Shown piece after piece: positions 7,718 through 16,147 of a stretch of DNA of 64,000 nt. The stretch is taken from assembly GCF_019352895.1 (NCBI RefSeq), contig NZ_JAAAFX010000008.1, positions 124,001 through 188,000 on the forward strand, given 5' to 3'. Position 1 is the first letter of the stretch, and each line of letters starts with the position of its first letter. Source of the stretch: Variovorax boronicumulans (GTDB lineage Bacteria > Pseudomonadota > Gammaproteobacteria > Burkholderiales > Burkholderiaceae_C). The position numbers were made by a program, and so were the translations under genes. Below the pieces are notes generated by a model. It did no database searches and was not told where the DNA came from. It worked only from the letters and a program-made list of their open reading frames with translations.

Positions 7718-8880
7718 GCACCGCAGCGGCAGCCGCCGCGCCGCTCGCAGGCCTGCGCGTGCTGGACTTCACGCAGTTCCTCTCGGGCCCTTTCGGCACC
7801 ATGATCCTCGGCGACCTGGGCGCCGACGTGGTCAAGGTCGAGCCGCCTCAGGGCGAACTCGCGCGCACCATTCCGCCGCACTTCGCGGGCGCCGACAGCC
7901 TCTACTACCTGGGCGTGAACCGCAACAAGCGCAGCGTGGTGGCCGAGCTGAAGAACCCCGAGGACGTCGCGCGCGTGCGCCGCCTGGCGCTCGCGGCCGA
8001 CGTCATCGTCGAGAACTTCAGGCCCGGCGTGATGGACCGGCTCGGCCTCGGCTATGCCGCACTGTCGGCCGCCAAGCCCGCGCTGGTCTGGTGCTCGATC
8101 AGCGGCTTCGGCCAGGAGGGCCCGTGGCGCGACTGGCCGGCCTACGACATGGTGGTGCAGGCACTCTCGGGCGGCATGAGCCTCACGGGCGAGCCCGAGG
8201 GCAGGCCGGTGCGCGCCGGCGTGCCGCTGGCCGATCTGTCGGCCGGCCTCTATGGCGTGATCGGCATCCTGGCGGCGCTGGCCGAGGCACGCGCCAGCGG
8301 CAAGGGCCGCTGGGTCGACATCGCCATGCTCGATTGCCAGCTCGCGATGCTGAGCTACCAGGCCGCCTACTACCTGCACGCCGGCCAGGTGCCCGGCCCG
8401 CAGGGCAGCGCGCACGATTCGATCCCGACCTACCGGGCCTTTGTCGCCGGCGACGGCGCCAGCATCATCGTCACCGCCAACACCGACGCCATGTGGCAGC
8501 AGATGGCGCGCGTGCTGGCGCGCGAAGACCTGCTGGCCGACGCGCGCTACGCGAGCAACGCCGAGCGCTTTCGCCACCGCCATGCGCTGTGGACCGAACT
8601 CGACGCCGCCTTCCTGCAGCGCCACGCGGCCGATTGGGCCGCACGGCTGATGGCGGCCAGCGTGCCAGCCGCCGTGGTCACGCCCGTCGATGGCGCGCTC
8701 CAGAGCGCGCATGCGCAGGCCCGAGGCATGGTGCAGACGCTGCACAGCGACAGCGGCGACGCGCTGCGCGTGGCGGCCAGCGCGATCCGCTTCCACGGCG
8801 AGACGTCGCCTGCGGGGCGGCATCCGCCGCCGCTGGGCCGCGACACCGACGAGGTGCTGCGCGAATGGCTGGGCGCCTGA
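7714..8880 (+). CDS. Class III (CaiB/BaiF family) CoA-transferase
   Basis: 388 residues of a family III CoA-transferase. The N-terminus reads GLRVLDFTQFLSGPFGTMILGDLGADVVKVE in family style, and the catalytic Asp is D145 in PAYDMVVQA. GVPLADLSAGLYGVIGILAAL is also typical. These enzymes move CoA between an acyl-CoA donor and a free acid, and so would activate the pathway's acid substrate before thiolysis. Overlaps the IclR gene by 4 bp; a gap of 43 bp follows before the hydrolase gene. Confidence 0.9.
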   Translation: MSTAAAAAAPLAGLRVLDFTQFLSGPFGTMILGDLGADVVKVEPPQGELARTIPPHFAGADSLYYLGVNRNKRSVVAELKNPEDVARVRRLALAADVIVENFRPGVMDRLGLGYAALSAAKPALVWCSISGFGQEGPWRDWPAYDMVVQALSGGMSLTGEPEGRPVRAGVPLADLSAGLYGVIGILAALAEARASGKGRWVDIAMLDCQLAMLSYQAAYYLHAGQVPGPQGSAHDSIPTYRAFVAGDGASIIVTANTDAMWQQMARVLAREDLLADARYASNAERFRHRHALWTELDAAFLQRHAADWAARLMAASVPAAVVTPVDGALQSAHAQARGMVQTLHSDSGDALRVAASAIRFHGETSPAGRHPPPLGRDTDEVLREWLGA

Positions 8881-8923
8881 ACGCACACCCGGCTCCCTCT
8901 CCTTTCTTCAGGAACCCCGAACC

Positions 8924-9778
8924 ATGATCACCTACCCCCTCGACGTGCAGGGCGTGCTGACCCGCGTCCTCGAAGCCGGCCCGGCTGACGGCCCGCCGAT
9001 CCTCTTCCTGCACGGCACGGCCAACCACGCGGGACGCTGGACGCACAACCTCGCGGCGCAGGCCGCGGCCGGTCGCCGCGCCTTTGCCATCGACCTGCCG
9101 GGCCATGGCTTCGCGCAGAAGGACGCGCAGGCGCTGTGCACCGTGCCCGACTACGCCGACTTCGCCGCGGCTTTTCTCGAACAGATGTGCCCGGGCCGGG
9201 CCGCGGTGGTGGTCGGCACCTCGCTCGGTGGCCATGTGGCGGCCCGGCTGACCGTGGCGCGCCCGCAGGCCGTGCGCGCCCTGGTACTGGTGGGCAGCAT
9301 GGGATTGGTGCCCATCGGCGCCGATGCGCGGGCGCGCATCCAGGGCGGCGCGAGCAAGCAGAGCCGCGACGCGGTGGCCACCAAGTTCACCCGCATCGTG
9401 CGCGACCCGCGCCTCGTCACGCCGCAGTGGATCGACGAGGAGCACCGCATCAACAACTCGCCGGGTGCGGTCGATGCGTTGACACGCCTGGGCCGGTACA
9501 TCGGCGAGCGCCTCGACGACGACGTGGCCGGACCGCAGCTGGCGGCGGTCGACGTGCCCAAGCTGCTGGTCTGGGGCGCGGTCGATCCGGTCGTGCCGCT
9601 GGCGATCGGCCAGGCCGCGCACGCGCTGCTGCCCGGCAGCCGGCTGGCGGTGATCGCCGACACCGCGCATTCGCCCTATCTCGAGAACGCGACGGCCTTC
9701 AACCGACTGCTCGACGAATTCCTCGCCGGCACGCTGGGCACGCGCGCGATCGCCGACGTGGAGCTGGCCCGACAATGA
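8924..9778 (+). CDS. Alpha/beta hydrolase
   Basis: 284 residues with the alpha/beta hydrolase fold: oxyanion motif LFLHGTANHAGRW, nucleophile elbow GTSLGG (S100), acid in VWGAVDPVVP and His in ADTAHSPYLE. Similar enzymes hydrolyse esters or C-C bonds in meta-cleavage pathways. Its place between a CoA-transferase and an amidohydrolase suggests a ring-opening or ester/lactone hydrolysis step, but the sequence alone does not decide. The stop overlaps the next start (ATGA). Confidence 0.88.
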   Translation: MITYPLDVQGVLTRVLEAGPADGPPILFLHGTANHAGRWTHNLAAQAAAGRRAFAIDLPGHGFAQKDAQALCTVPDYADFAAAFLEQMCPGRAAVVVGTSLGGHVAARLTVARPQAVRALVLVGSMGLVPIGADARARIQGGASKQSRDAVATKFTRIVRDPRLVTPQWIDEEHRINNSPGAVDALTRLGRYIGERLDDDVAGPQLAAVDVPKLLVWGAVDPVVPLAIGQAAHALLPGSRLAVIADTAHSPYLENATAFNRLLDEFLAGTLGTRAIADVELARQ

Positions 9779-11121
9779 GCCGCTACATCACCCACGGCAT
9801 GCTCATCGATGGCAGCGGTGCGCCGCCCCAGCCGCTGCAGTGGCTGCGCATGGACGAAGGCCGCATCGCCGAAGTCCGGCTGGTCGACGACGCGGCGGCG
9901 CCGGTGCCGCTGCCCGCGGACGCCGACATCGCCTTCGATGCCACGGGCCTGACCGTGATGCCCGGCCTGATCGACGCCCACTGCCACCTGAGCTACGGCG
10001 AGGCCCGCAGCATCGAGGAGCAGGACCTCTACGGTTCGGCCGAATACCGCGCGCTGCGCGCGGGCTGGCATGCGGGCAAGGTGCTGCGCTCGGGCGTGAC
10101 CTCGGTGAGCGATCCGGGCGGCAGCTGGAACGTGGCCGTGGCGGTGCGCGATGCGATCCGCGCCGGCATCGTCGACGGCCCGCGCATGTCGGCCGCCGGC
10201 AAGTACCTCACCACGCAGACCGGCCTGGCCGATTATTTCCCCAGCTGGGTCGGCACGCCGCCCTCGGGCGTGGGCGCACTCACGCATGACGTGTCGCAGA
10301 TGCTCACCGAAGTGCGGCGCCAGGTGAAGAACGGTGTCGACTTCGTCAAGGTCGCGGCCAGCGGCGAATCCTCGACCCTGACGCCGGGCGGCGGCAGCGT
10401 GCCGGCCTTCCGCAGCGAGGAGCTCAAGGTGATCGTCGACGAGGCCCACCGCCATGGCCGCCGCGCGGCCGCGCATGCGCGCAGCGGCGTCGCGGTGGTC
10501 GACTGCATCGACGCCGGCATGGACTGGATCATGCATGGCGACTACATGACGCAGGCGCAGTGCGACCGCCTGGCCGCGAGCGGCATCCCCTTGTGCCCGA
10601 CGCTGACCTTCATGGCGAACATCGCCGACTACGGCCACCTGGTGGGCTGCTCGGCCGGGCGCATCGAGCGCATCCGCCACACCTTCGAGACGGCCATCAA
10701 AGTGCTGCGCCATGCCTACCGCAACGGCGTGACCCTGATCACGGGCACCGACAGCGGCTTCTCCATCACGCCCTTCGGGCAGTGGCACGCGCGCGAGCTC
10801 GAGATCTTCGTGGAGCACATCGGCATGACGCCGCTGGAGGCTATCACCTGCGCCACGCGCAATGCCGGCTTCACGGTCGACCCCGGCCAGGTCGGCGTGC
10901 TGGCACCGGGCATGTGGGCCGACATCCTGGTGATCGACGGCGACCCCGCGCGCGACATCCGCGTGCTGCAGGAGCAGCACCGCGTCCGCGCGATCTTCAA
11001 GGCCGCGCGTGCTGTCGACCTGCATCCGGCACGCGATGCGATCGAGCGCTGGCCCTGGGAGCGGGTCATGACCGTGTCCGCCACCGAGCTGCACTGGCAC
11101 AGCGTGCGGGGCACGCAATGA
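9775..11121 (+). CDS. Metal-dependent amidohydrolase (imidazolonepropionase/prolidase-like)
   Basis: 448 residues of the amidohydrolase superfamily. The metal motif H69-x-H71 is in PGLIDAHCHLSYGEA; a likely carboxylated Lys lies in DFVKVAASG; further ligands are in AAHARSG, IMHGDYM and the Asp of GTDSGF. The tail PGMWADILVIDGDPARD is characteristic. Family members cut cyclic amides, dipeptides or related C-N bonds in the cytoplasm. The gene overlaps the hydrolase by 4 bp. In context it probably opens a cyclic amide or removes an amide group; this is inference. Confidence 0.88.
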   Translation: MSRYITHGMLIDGSGAPPQPLQWLRMDEGRIAEVRLVDDAAAPVPLPADADIAFDATGLTVMPGLIDAHCHLSYGEARSIEEQDLYGSAEYRALRAGWHAGKVLRSGVTSVSDPGGSWNVAVAVRDAIRAGIVDGPRMSAAGKYLTTQTGLADYFPSWVGTPPSGVGALTHDVSQMLTEVRRQVKNGVDFVKVAASGESSTLTPGGGSVPAFRSEELKVIVDEAHRHGRRAAAHARSGVAVVDCIDAGMDWIMHGDYMTQAQCDRLAASGIPLCPTLTFMANIADYGHLVGCSAGRIERIRHTFETAIKVLRHAYRNGVTLITGTDSGFSITPFGQWHARELEIFVEHIGMTPLEAITCATRNAGFTVDPGQVGVLAPGMWADILVIDGDPARDIRVLQEQHRVRAIFKAARAVDLHPARDAIERWPWERVMTVSATELHWHSVRGTQ

Positions 11122-11157
11122 GTGCGTGATTCCACTTCCCACCCGACGGAGACAACC

Positions 11158-12123
11158 ATGAAAAAACAATTGAAGTGCATTCTCATCACGCTGCTGGCCG
11201 CCAGCGCCACCTGGGCCTCGGCGCAGTTCCCGGCGCCCGGCAAGGCGATCACCATCGTCAACCCCTACCCGCCCGGCGGACTGGGCGACATGATCGCTCG
11301 TGCGGTCGCGCGCCAGATGAGCGACTCGCTGGCGACGCCGGTGATCGTGGAGAACAAGTCCGGCGCCAACGGCGCCATCGGCACGGCCTTCGTGGCCCGC
11401 GCACAACCCGACGGCTACACGATCGGCTCTGTGCCCATGAGCACGCTGGCCATCAACCCGTTGATCTACAAGAACCTCGGCTACCAGCCGCAGGAGCTGA
11501 CGCCGCTGTCGCAGGCCGTGACCTTCGCGAACATCCTCGTGGTGCCGGCAAGCCTGCCGGTGAACAGCCTCGCCGAGCTCCCGCCCTACATGCGCGCCAA
11601 CGCCGCCGCACTCAACTTCGCCTCGCAGGGCAACGGCTCCAGCGGCCATCTCGAAGGCGAACTGCTCAACCAGGCCGTGGGGGCGCGCGTGACGCACGTG
11701 CCCTACACCGGCAGTGCCCCCGCCATGCAGGACCTGCTCTCGGGCAAGGTGCAGCTCATGTTCGAGACCGTTCCGGCGGCCATGCCCTTCATCAAGAGCG
11801 GCCGCATCAAGGCGCTGGGTGTGGCGAGCGCCACACCCCAGCCGCAGGCTCCTGAGGTGCCACCGATCTCGACGGTGCTCAAGGGCTTCGAGGCCACCAA
11901 CTGGATCGGCATGGTGGCGCCGCCGCATCTGCCGCCAGCCATCGCTGCCAAGCTCAACGAGCACATCGTTCGTGCCCTGCACTCGCCCGACGTGGCCCGG
12001 CTCGCGCAGGAACGTGGTGTGATCGTGGTGGGCAGCACGCCCGAGGAACTCGCGCGCGTGATCGCCGCCGACACGCGCAAATGGGGCGAAGTGGTGCGCG
12101 AAGCGAAGATCAAGAATGACTGA
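11158..12123 (+). CDS. Bug-family (TctC) periplasmic binding protein
   Basis: 321 residues with a cleavable signal peptide (MKKQLKCILITLLAASATWASA) and the Bug-family start PGKAITIVNPYPPGGLGD. Other family marks are ENKSGANGAIG and the LPYTGS-like segment HVPYTGSAPAMQDLLSGKVQ. Bug proteins bind carboxylates or aromatics in the periplasm, either for tripartite tricarboxylate transporters or as sensors. No TctA/TctB membrane genes are nearby, so this is an orphan, as is common in Comamonadaceae and Bordetella. The ATG at 11158 is chosen for the signal peptide and the GACGGAGA site upstream. Confidence 0.92.
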   Translation: MKKQLKCILITLLAASATWASAQFPAPGKAITIVNPYPPGGLGDMIARAVARQMSDSLATPVIVENKSGANGAIGTAFVARAQPDGYTIGSVPMSTLAINPLIYKNLGYQPQELTPLSQAVTFANILVVPASLPVNSLAELPPYMRANAAALNFASQGNGSSGHLEGELLNQAVGARVTHVPYTGSAPAMQDLLSGKVQLMFETVPAAMPFIKSGRIKALGVASATPQPQAPEVPPISTVLKGFEATNWIGMVAPPHLPPAIAAKLNEHIVRALHSPDVARLAQERGVIVVGSTPEELARVIAADTRKWGEVVREAKIKND

Positions 12124-12162
12124 GACGATCGATGCGTGCTCCGCACGCCTGGAGGCACTCCC

Positions 12163-12960
12163 ATGGACATGAAACTGCGCGGCCGCCGGGTCGCGATCAC
12201 GGGCGCATCGGCGGGCATCGGCGCCGCGACCGCGCACGCCTTCGCGGCCGAAGGCGCCCACCTGCTGCTGTGCGCGCGTGACGCGACGCGCCTGCAGGCC
12301 TTGGCCGATGCGGTGCATGCGCAACACGGTGCAGCGGTGGAGGTCGCACCCACCGACCTGCGCGATGCGGATCAGCTGCAGGCCTTCGCGCGTCGCCTGA
12401 GCGACATCGACATCCTGGTCAACAACGCGGGCGACATTCCCGGCGGCACCTTGCTGCAGGTGGACGACGTGCGCTGGCGCCAGGCCTGGGAGCTCAAGCT
12501 GATGGGCTACATCCAGCTGTGCCGTCTGGCCTACGAGACCCTGCGCGGGCGCGGCGGCGTGATCGTCAACAACATCGGCGCCGCGGGCGAGGCCGCGAAT
12601 TTCGGCTACATCGCGGGCGCCACCGCCAACGCGGCCCTGATGAGCTTCACGCGCTCGCTGGGTTCGATGAGCCTGTTCGACAACGTGCGCGTGGTCGGCG
12701 TGAACCCGGGTGCGGTCGGCACCGAACGCTCACGCCAGCTCAAACGCGCCGAGTCCATTCGACGCTGGGGCGACGACGCGCGCGTGCAGGAACTGTTCGA
12801 CGAACTGCCGCTGGGCCGGCCCGCGCATCCCGAGGAAGTGGCCGACCTGATCGTGTTCCTGGCCTCGCCGCGCGCGGCCTACATCAGCGGTTCCATCCAT
12901 ACCATCGACGGCGGCGGCGGCAAACGCCCCCCTCAACCCGCAGGCACCGTATCCTCATGA
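12163..12960 (+). CDS. Short-chain dehydrogenase/reductase with altered active site
   Basis: 265 residues. The Rossmann motif GASAGIG (14-20) and NNAG (87-90) are intact. The catalytic region is odd: after Y149 the sequence runs YIAGATANAALMSFTRSLG, so the Lys expected four residues after Tyr is an Ala, and the usual Ser in the preceding strand is replaced (NNIGAAGE). Relatives with YI-x-G-[SAT]-x-x-NAALM exist and form a divergent SDR branch. It may use another proton relay or be a binding protein. Start at 12163 is chosen because of GGAGG 8 bp upstream; an upstream ATG at 12136 is less likely. Overlaps the FAH gene by 4 bp. Confidence 0.87.
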   Translation: MDMKLRGRRVAITGASAGIGAATAHAFAAEGAHLLLCARDATRLQALADAVHAQHGAAVEVAPTDLRDADQLQAFARRLSDIDILVNNAGDIPGGTLLQVDDVRWRQAWELKLMGYIQLCRLAYETLRGRGGVIVNNIGAAGEAANFGYIAGATANAALMSFTRSLGSMSLFDNVRVVGVNPGAVGTERSRQLKRAESIRRWGDDARVQELFDELPLGRPAHPEEVADLIVFLASPRAAYISGSIHTIDGGGGKRPPQPAGTVSS

Positions 12961-13823
12961 AACTGGTCTCCTTTCTCTCCGCCCAAGGCCCGCGTCTGGG
13001 CGCCATCGAAGGCGACGATGTGGTCGATCTGGGCGCCGGCCCGGAGGGCGTGACCGACCTGGGCACGGCACTCGCGCAAGGCCGCGACCTGAGCGCGCTG
13101 CTGTCGGCAGTGCGCGCCAGCGCGCCACGCCATGCGCTGGCCACGCTCCAGCTCGCACCCGCCGTCGCGCGCCCGGGCAAGATCGTCTGCCTGGGCCTCA
13201 ACTACGCCGACCATGCGAAGGAAGGCGGACGCGAGCGCCCCGAACATCCGTGGATCTTCCTGCGCAGCGCCACCTCACTGGCTGCGCCCGGCGCGCCCGT
13301 CAAGCGCCCGCGCATTTCCGAGCAGCTCGATTTCGAGGCCGAGCTGGCCGTGGTGATCGGTCGACGCCTGCACCAGGCCAGCGGGCCGCAGGCGCTCGAC
13401 GCGGTGTTCGGCTATGCCTGCTTCAACGACATCTCGGTGCGTGACTACCAGCGCCGCACGCCGCAATGGACCCTGGGCAAGAACTTCGACGGTACCGGCC
13501 CGCTCGGCCCCTTCGTGGCCACGGCCGACGAACTGCCGCCGGGTGCGGAAGGCCTGCGCATCCAGTGCCGGCTCAACAGTGCGACCGTGCAGGACGCGAA
13601 CACCCGCGACATGCTCTTCGGCGTGCAGGAGACGCTGGTGCTGCTGAGCGAATGCATGACGCTCGAGCCCGGCGACGTCATCGCCATGGGCACACCCGCC
13701 GGCGTCGGCGTGGCACGCCAACCGCCGCTGTGGATGAAGCACGGCGACACGGTCGAGGTGGAGATCGACGGGCTCGGGGTGCTGCGCAACCGGATCGAGG
13801 ACGAGGCAGAGGCTCGGGCCTGA
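12957..13823 (+). CDS. Fumarylacetoacetate hydrolase (FAH) family protein
   Basis: 288 residues. The C-terminal FAH domain begins with PGKIVCLGLNYADHAKE and shows the metal ligands in LDFEAELAVVIG, the motif FNDISVRDYQRR, FDGTGPLGPF and the Gly-rich end MGTPAGVGVAR. The short N-terminal domain is of the YcgM/HpaG type. Family members hydrolyse, decarboxylate or hydrate dioxo acids such as acylpyruvates. It is the last gene of the catabolic run; a weak hairpin follows. It would act on a 2,4-dioxo intermediate after ring opening, by inference. Confidence 0.9.
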   Translation: MKLVSFLSAQGPRLGAIEGDDVVDLGAGPEGVTDLGTALAQGRDLSALLSAVRASAPRHALATLQLAPAVARPGKIVCLGLNYADHAKEGGRERPEHPWIFLRSATSLAAPGAPVKRPRISEQLDFEAELAVVIGRRLHQASGPQALDAVFGYACFNDISVRDYQRRTPQWTLGKNFDGTGPLGPFVATADELPPGAEGLRIQCRLNSATVQDANTRDMLFGVQETLVLLSECMTLEPGDVIAMGTPAGVGVARQPPLWMKHGDTVEVEIDGLGVLRNRIEDEAEARA

Positions 13824-13903
13824 GCAAATGGCGGCGCTGCTGAGCGCCCATGGACAGGACCTTCGCAACCGAGGCAGCGTGACGGGCGTCACGTTCGGTG
13901 GTG

Positions 13904-14185
13904 TCAGAACCAGGGTCGTGACGAGGTCTCGGCGTCCATGGCCGTGGGCCTGAGCGAACCGATCAGCGCTGCGGAAAGATAGAAGCCAGCTGCCGCAACC
14001 AGCGCTTGAAGCACGTCGCCCAGTCCGGGGATCCAATGCCAGGGCAAGTTGAAAAGCACCACGGTCGCCACGAAGGAAAACAGACCCAGTCGCGCGCCCT
14101 GCCCGTAGATCGTCAGCGTTCGGCCCCGCAGGGGAATCTCGATCCTAGGGTCTCCGCGCAGCTTCTGCAGTGTAGTCATGGCCAT
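13904..14185 (-). CDS. Small inner-membrane protein, function unknown
   Basis: 93 residues from the ATG at 14185, which has AGGGG upstream; a longer frame begins at 14248. A short basic cytoplasmic head (KLRGDPRIEIPLRGRTLTIY) precedes two hydrophobic segments, LGLFSFVATVVLFNLPWHW and LQALVAAAGFYLSAALIG, joined by a short turn. The head suggests a membrane-surface domain. I do not recognise the family. It lies 65 bp downstream of the acetyltransferase gene on the same strand, so the two may be co-transcribed. Confidence 0.6.
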   Translation of the reverse strand: MAMTTLQKLRGDPRIEIPLRGRTLTIYGQGARLGLFSFVATVVLFNLPWHWIPGLGDVLQALVAAAGFYLSAALIGSLRPTAMDAETSSRPWF

Positions 14186-14250
14186 ACCCCTGAGTTGATC
14201 AATGCATGCTTCCGAGATTCTCAGCTGCGGCCAGCGGTGGCGTCGCACAG

Positions 14251-14688
14251 TCAGGCACCCGGGATGTTGGCAGCGACTTTCTTCCCCATGCTCACACGCG
14301 GTTCGACAGCGAAACCCAGCGCCTCGTAGAACGCCGCCACGCTTTCATTGCCGCTCACGATCTGCAGATTGATCTTCATGCAACCGCGACGCGTGAGTGC
14401 TGCCTCGGCATGGGCGACCAGTGCCGAGCCGACGCCCCGTTGGCGGTACAGCGGATGCACCGCCACGCTGTAGAGCCATCCGCGATGCCCGTCATAGCCG
14501 GCGAGCGTGGTGCCGATAACCCTGCCGTCCCGCAAGGCCACGAAAAAAAATCCGTCATTGGCTTCGACTTTCTTGTCGATGGCCACACACGCATCGTTAT
14601 GGCCCCCCGCGTGGCCGAAGACCTGCTGCCAAAGCGAGACGACTTGCGTTCTGTGCGTGTCGTTCGAGTACAGGTCGATCCGAGTCAT
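14251..14688 (-). CDS. GNAT-family N-acetyltransferase (YpeA-like)
   Basis: 145 residues covering a whole GNAT fold. The acetyl-CoA binding motif A is in VHPLYRQRGVGSALV; the preceding strand reads GYDGHRGWLYSVAV, and ESVAAFYEALGF near the C-terminus is the usual GNAT ending. The GYDGHRG and LYRQRG pattern is close to E. coli YpeA. The acceptor is unknown. Followed by the small membrane protein on the same strand; about 520 bp without a gene lie upstream. Confidence 0.85.
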   Translation of the reverse strand: MTRIDLYSNDTHRTQVVSLWQQVFGHAGGHNDACVAIDKKVEANDGFFFVALRDGRVIGTTLAGYDGHRGWLYSVAVHPLYRQRGVGSALVAHAEAALTRRGCMKINLQIVSGNESVAAFYEALGFAVEPRVSMGKKVAANIPGA

Positions 14689-15207
14689 GGTTCATTCCTT
14701 TGCCCTGCGTGATGGCTTCGTGGACCCGGTGCGCCCAGCGTCTGCATTGCTTCGAGTGCCGCACCCGCTTCGATCCGATTCGCCAGGCAGAAGATTCCTC
14801 GTTTGGACGCCGAATCGATCTCACCGGGGGTCATCGCGCATGTACGGCCTTCTTGAAGGGTTGCCCTTGGTTGACGGCCGTCACGACCGAAGCCATGGTA
14901 GGTTGGCACCGCCACCGGCGCTTCAAATCCCAGTTTCTCAACCAGAACCACCGACGATCGTATCCTCGGTGAACGCTGCCACTGATTTTCAGTGGCCGGA
15001 AGCGACAGTACGGAAAGCCTGCCAGGCGCTCACCTTGCCAAGAGGGCTGCATGACGAACTGGCTCAGGCAGATGACCGGCTTCGCCTGTGGCGAGTTGCG
15101 CAATGAACCGCCATCGTTTCCCCGGCAGGCGTCGTGTGATCGGCGAGCGCCCGACGACCCCGGAAGGGCGAGGCATAAACTGAAGGCCATCGCACGGGAA
15201 CGCTGAA
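14689..15207. other. Gap without a recognisable gene
   Basis: About 520 bp between the divergent acetyltransferase and methyltransferase genes. Short open frames exist on both strands, but none shows a known motif, a good ribosome binding site or the codon bias of the neighbours. It must hold the promoters of both flanking genes. A degenerate gene remnant cannot be excluded. Confidence 0.5.
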
Positions 15208-15996
15208 ATGCCACAGTCTCACACCACCGCTTCGACCCTCCACCACGCCGCAGCCGATGGCTATCTCACCGCGGCAGACAGCTATGTGCGCGGCAGGCCC
15301 GACTATCCGCCCGAGATCACGGCTTGGCTGCGCGACACACTTGGACTGACTGCAGGCAAGACGGTGGTGGACCTGGGCGCGGGCACCGGAAAATTCACCC
15401 CCCGCCTGGTGGCAACAGGCGCCAAGGTGATTGCCGTGGAGCCGGTGGCGCCGATGCTTGCCAGGCTCTCGGATGCATTGCCGCAGGTCGAGGCGCTATC
15501 GGGTACGGCGACGGCCATGTCGCTGCCGGATGCATCCGTCGATGCGGTGGTCTGCGCACAGGCCTTTCACTGGTTTGCCACGGCCGAGGCGCTGAGCGAG
15601 ATTCGGCGTGTGCTCAAGCCTGGCGGTCAGCTGGGCCTCGTATGGAACATGCGGGATGCCCGTCTGGATTGGGTCGCGCAGCTCGACCGCATCGTGAACC
15701 AGGCCGAAGGCGATGCACCGCGCTACTACACCGGGGCCTGGCGCAAGGTGTTTCCGGCCGCAGGCTTCGGGCCGCTGCAGGAACAGCATTTCTCCCACGG
15801 CCATCACGGTGCCGTCGAAGACGTGATTCTCCATCGGGTGCGATCGACCAGTTTCATCGCCGCGCTCGCGGCTCCGGAGCGCGCGAAGATCGAAGACCAG
15901 GTGCGAGCGCTGATCGCAGCGACGCCGGCACTGCGCGGCAAGGAATCCCTCACGGTGCCGTACACGACGGCGGCATTCAACGCCGTGAAGCGCTGA
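15208..15996 (+). CDS. Class I SAM-dependent methyltransferase
   Basis: 262 residues. The SAM-binding motif I is VVDLGAGTGKFT, motif II lies in KVIAVEPVAPMLA, and the post-motif segment ALSGTATAMSLPDASVDAVVCAQAFHWF is typical of the Methyltransf_11 family, often with an HWF signature. The N-terminal SYVRGRPDYPPEI is seen in the family of yeast trans-aconitate/crotonobetainyl type methyltransferases. The acceptor is unknown. It stands alone, with no operon partner. Confidence 0.88.
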   Translation: MPQSHTTASTLHHAAADGYLTAADSYVRGRPDYPPEITAWLRDTLGLTAGKTVVDLGAGTGKFTPRLVATGAKVIAVEPVAPMLARLSDALPQVEALSGTATAMSLPDASVDAVVCAQAFHWFATAEALSEIRRVLKPGGQLGLVWNMRDARLDWVAQLDRIVNQAEGDAPRYYTGAWRKVFPAAGFGPLQEQHFSHGHHGAVEDVILHRVRSTSFIAALAAPERAKIEDQVRALIAATPALRGKESLTVPYTTAAFNAVKR

Positions 15997-16147
15997 CTGG
16001 GACCTGATCGACGCCATGCGATCGAGGTGCTTCGGCGTCGCGGCCCTGCGCCTGTATCGCCGGCTTGCAGACGCGCAGCAAGCTCGGCCCCGCACTGTAT
16101 CGATCTCGTTGCGAAGGCCTCATGTACGCCCCAATGAAGCCGGCCTG

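Noticed and set aside
9676..12327. 883-codon open frame on the minus strand
   Set aside because: Shadow of the amidohydrolase and Bug genes; composition is His/Arg/Gly-rich as in other shadows.
14685..15214. Overlapping short frames on both strands
   Set aside because: None has a motif, a good start or neighbour-like codon use; no evidence for a gene, though a remnant is possible.
16009..16040. CGACGCC/GGCGTCG hairpin after the methyltransferase
   Set aside because: The 18-base loop is large and no T-run follows, so I do not call it a terminator.
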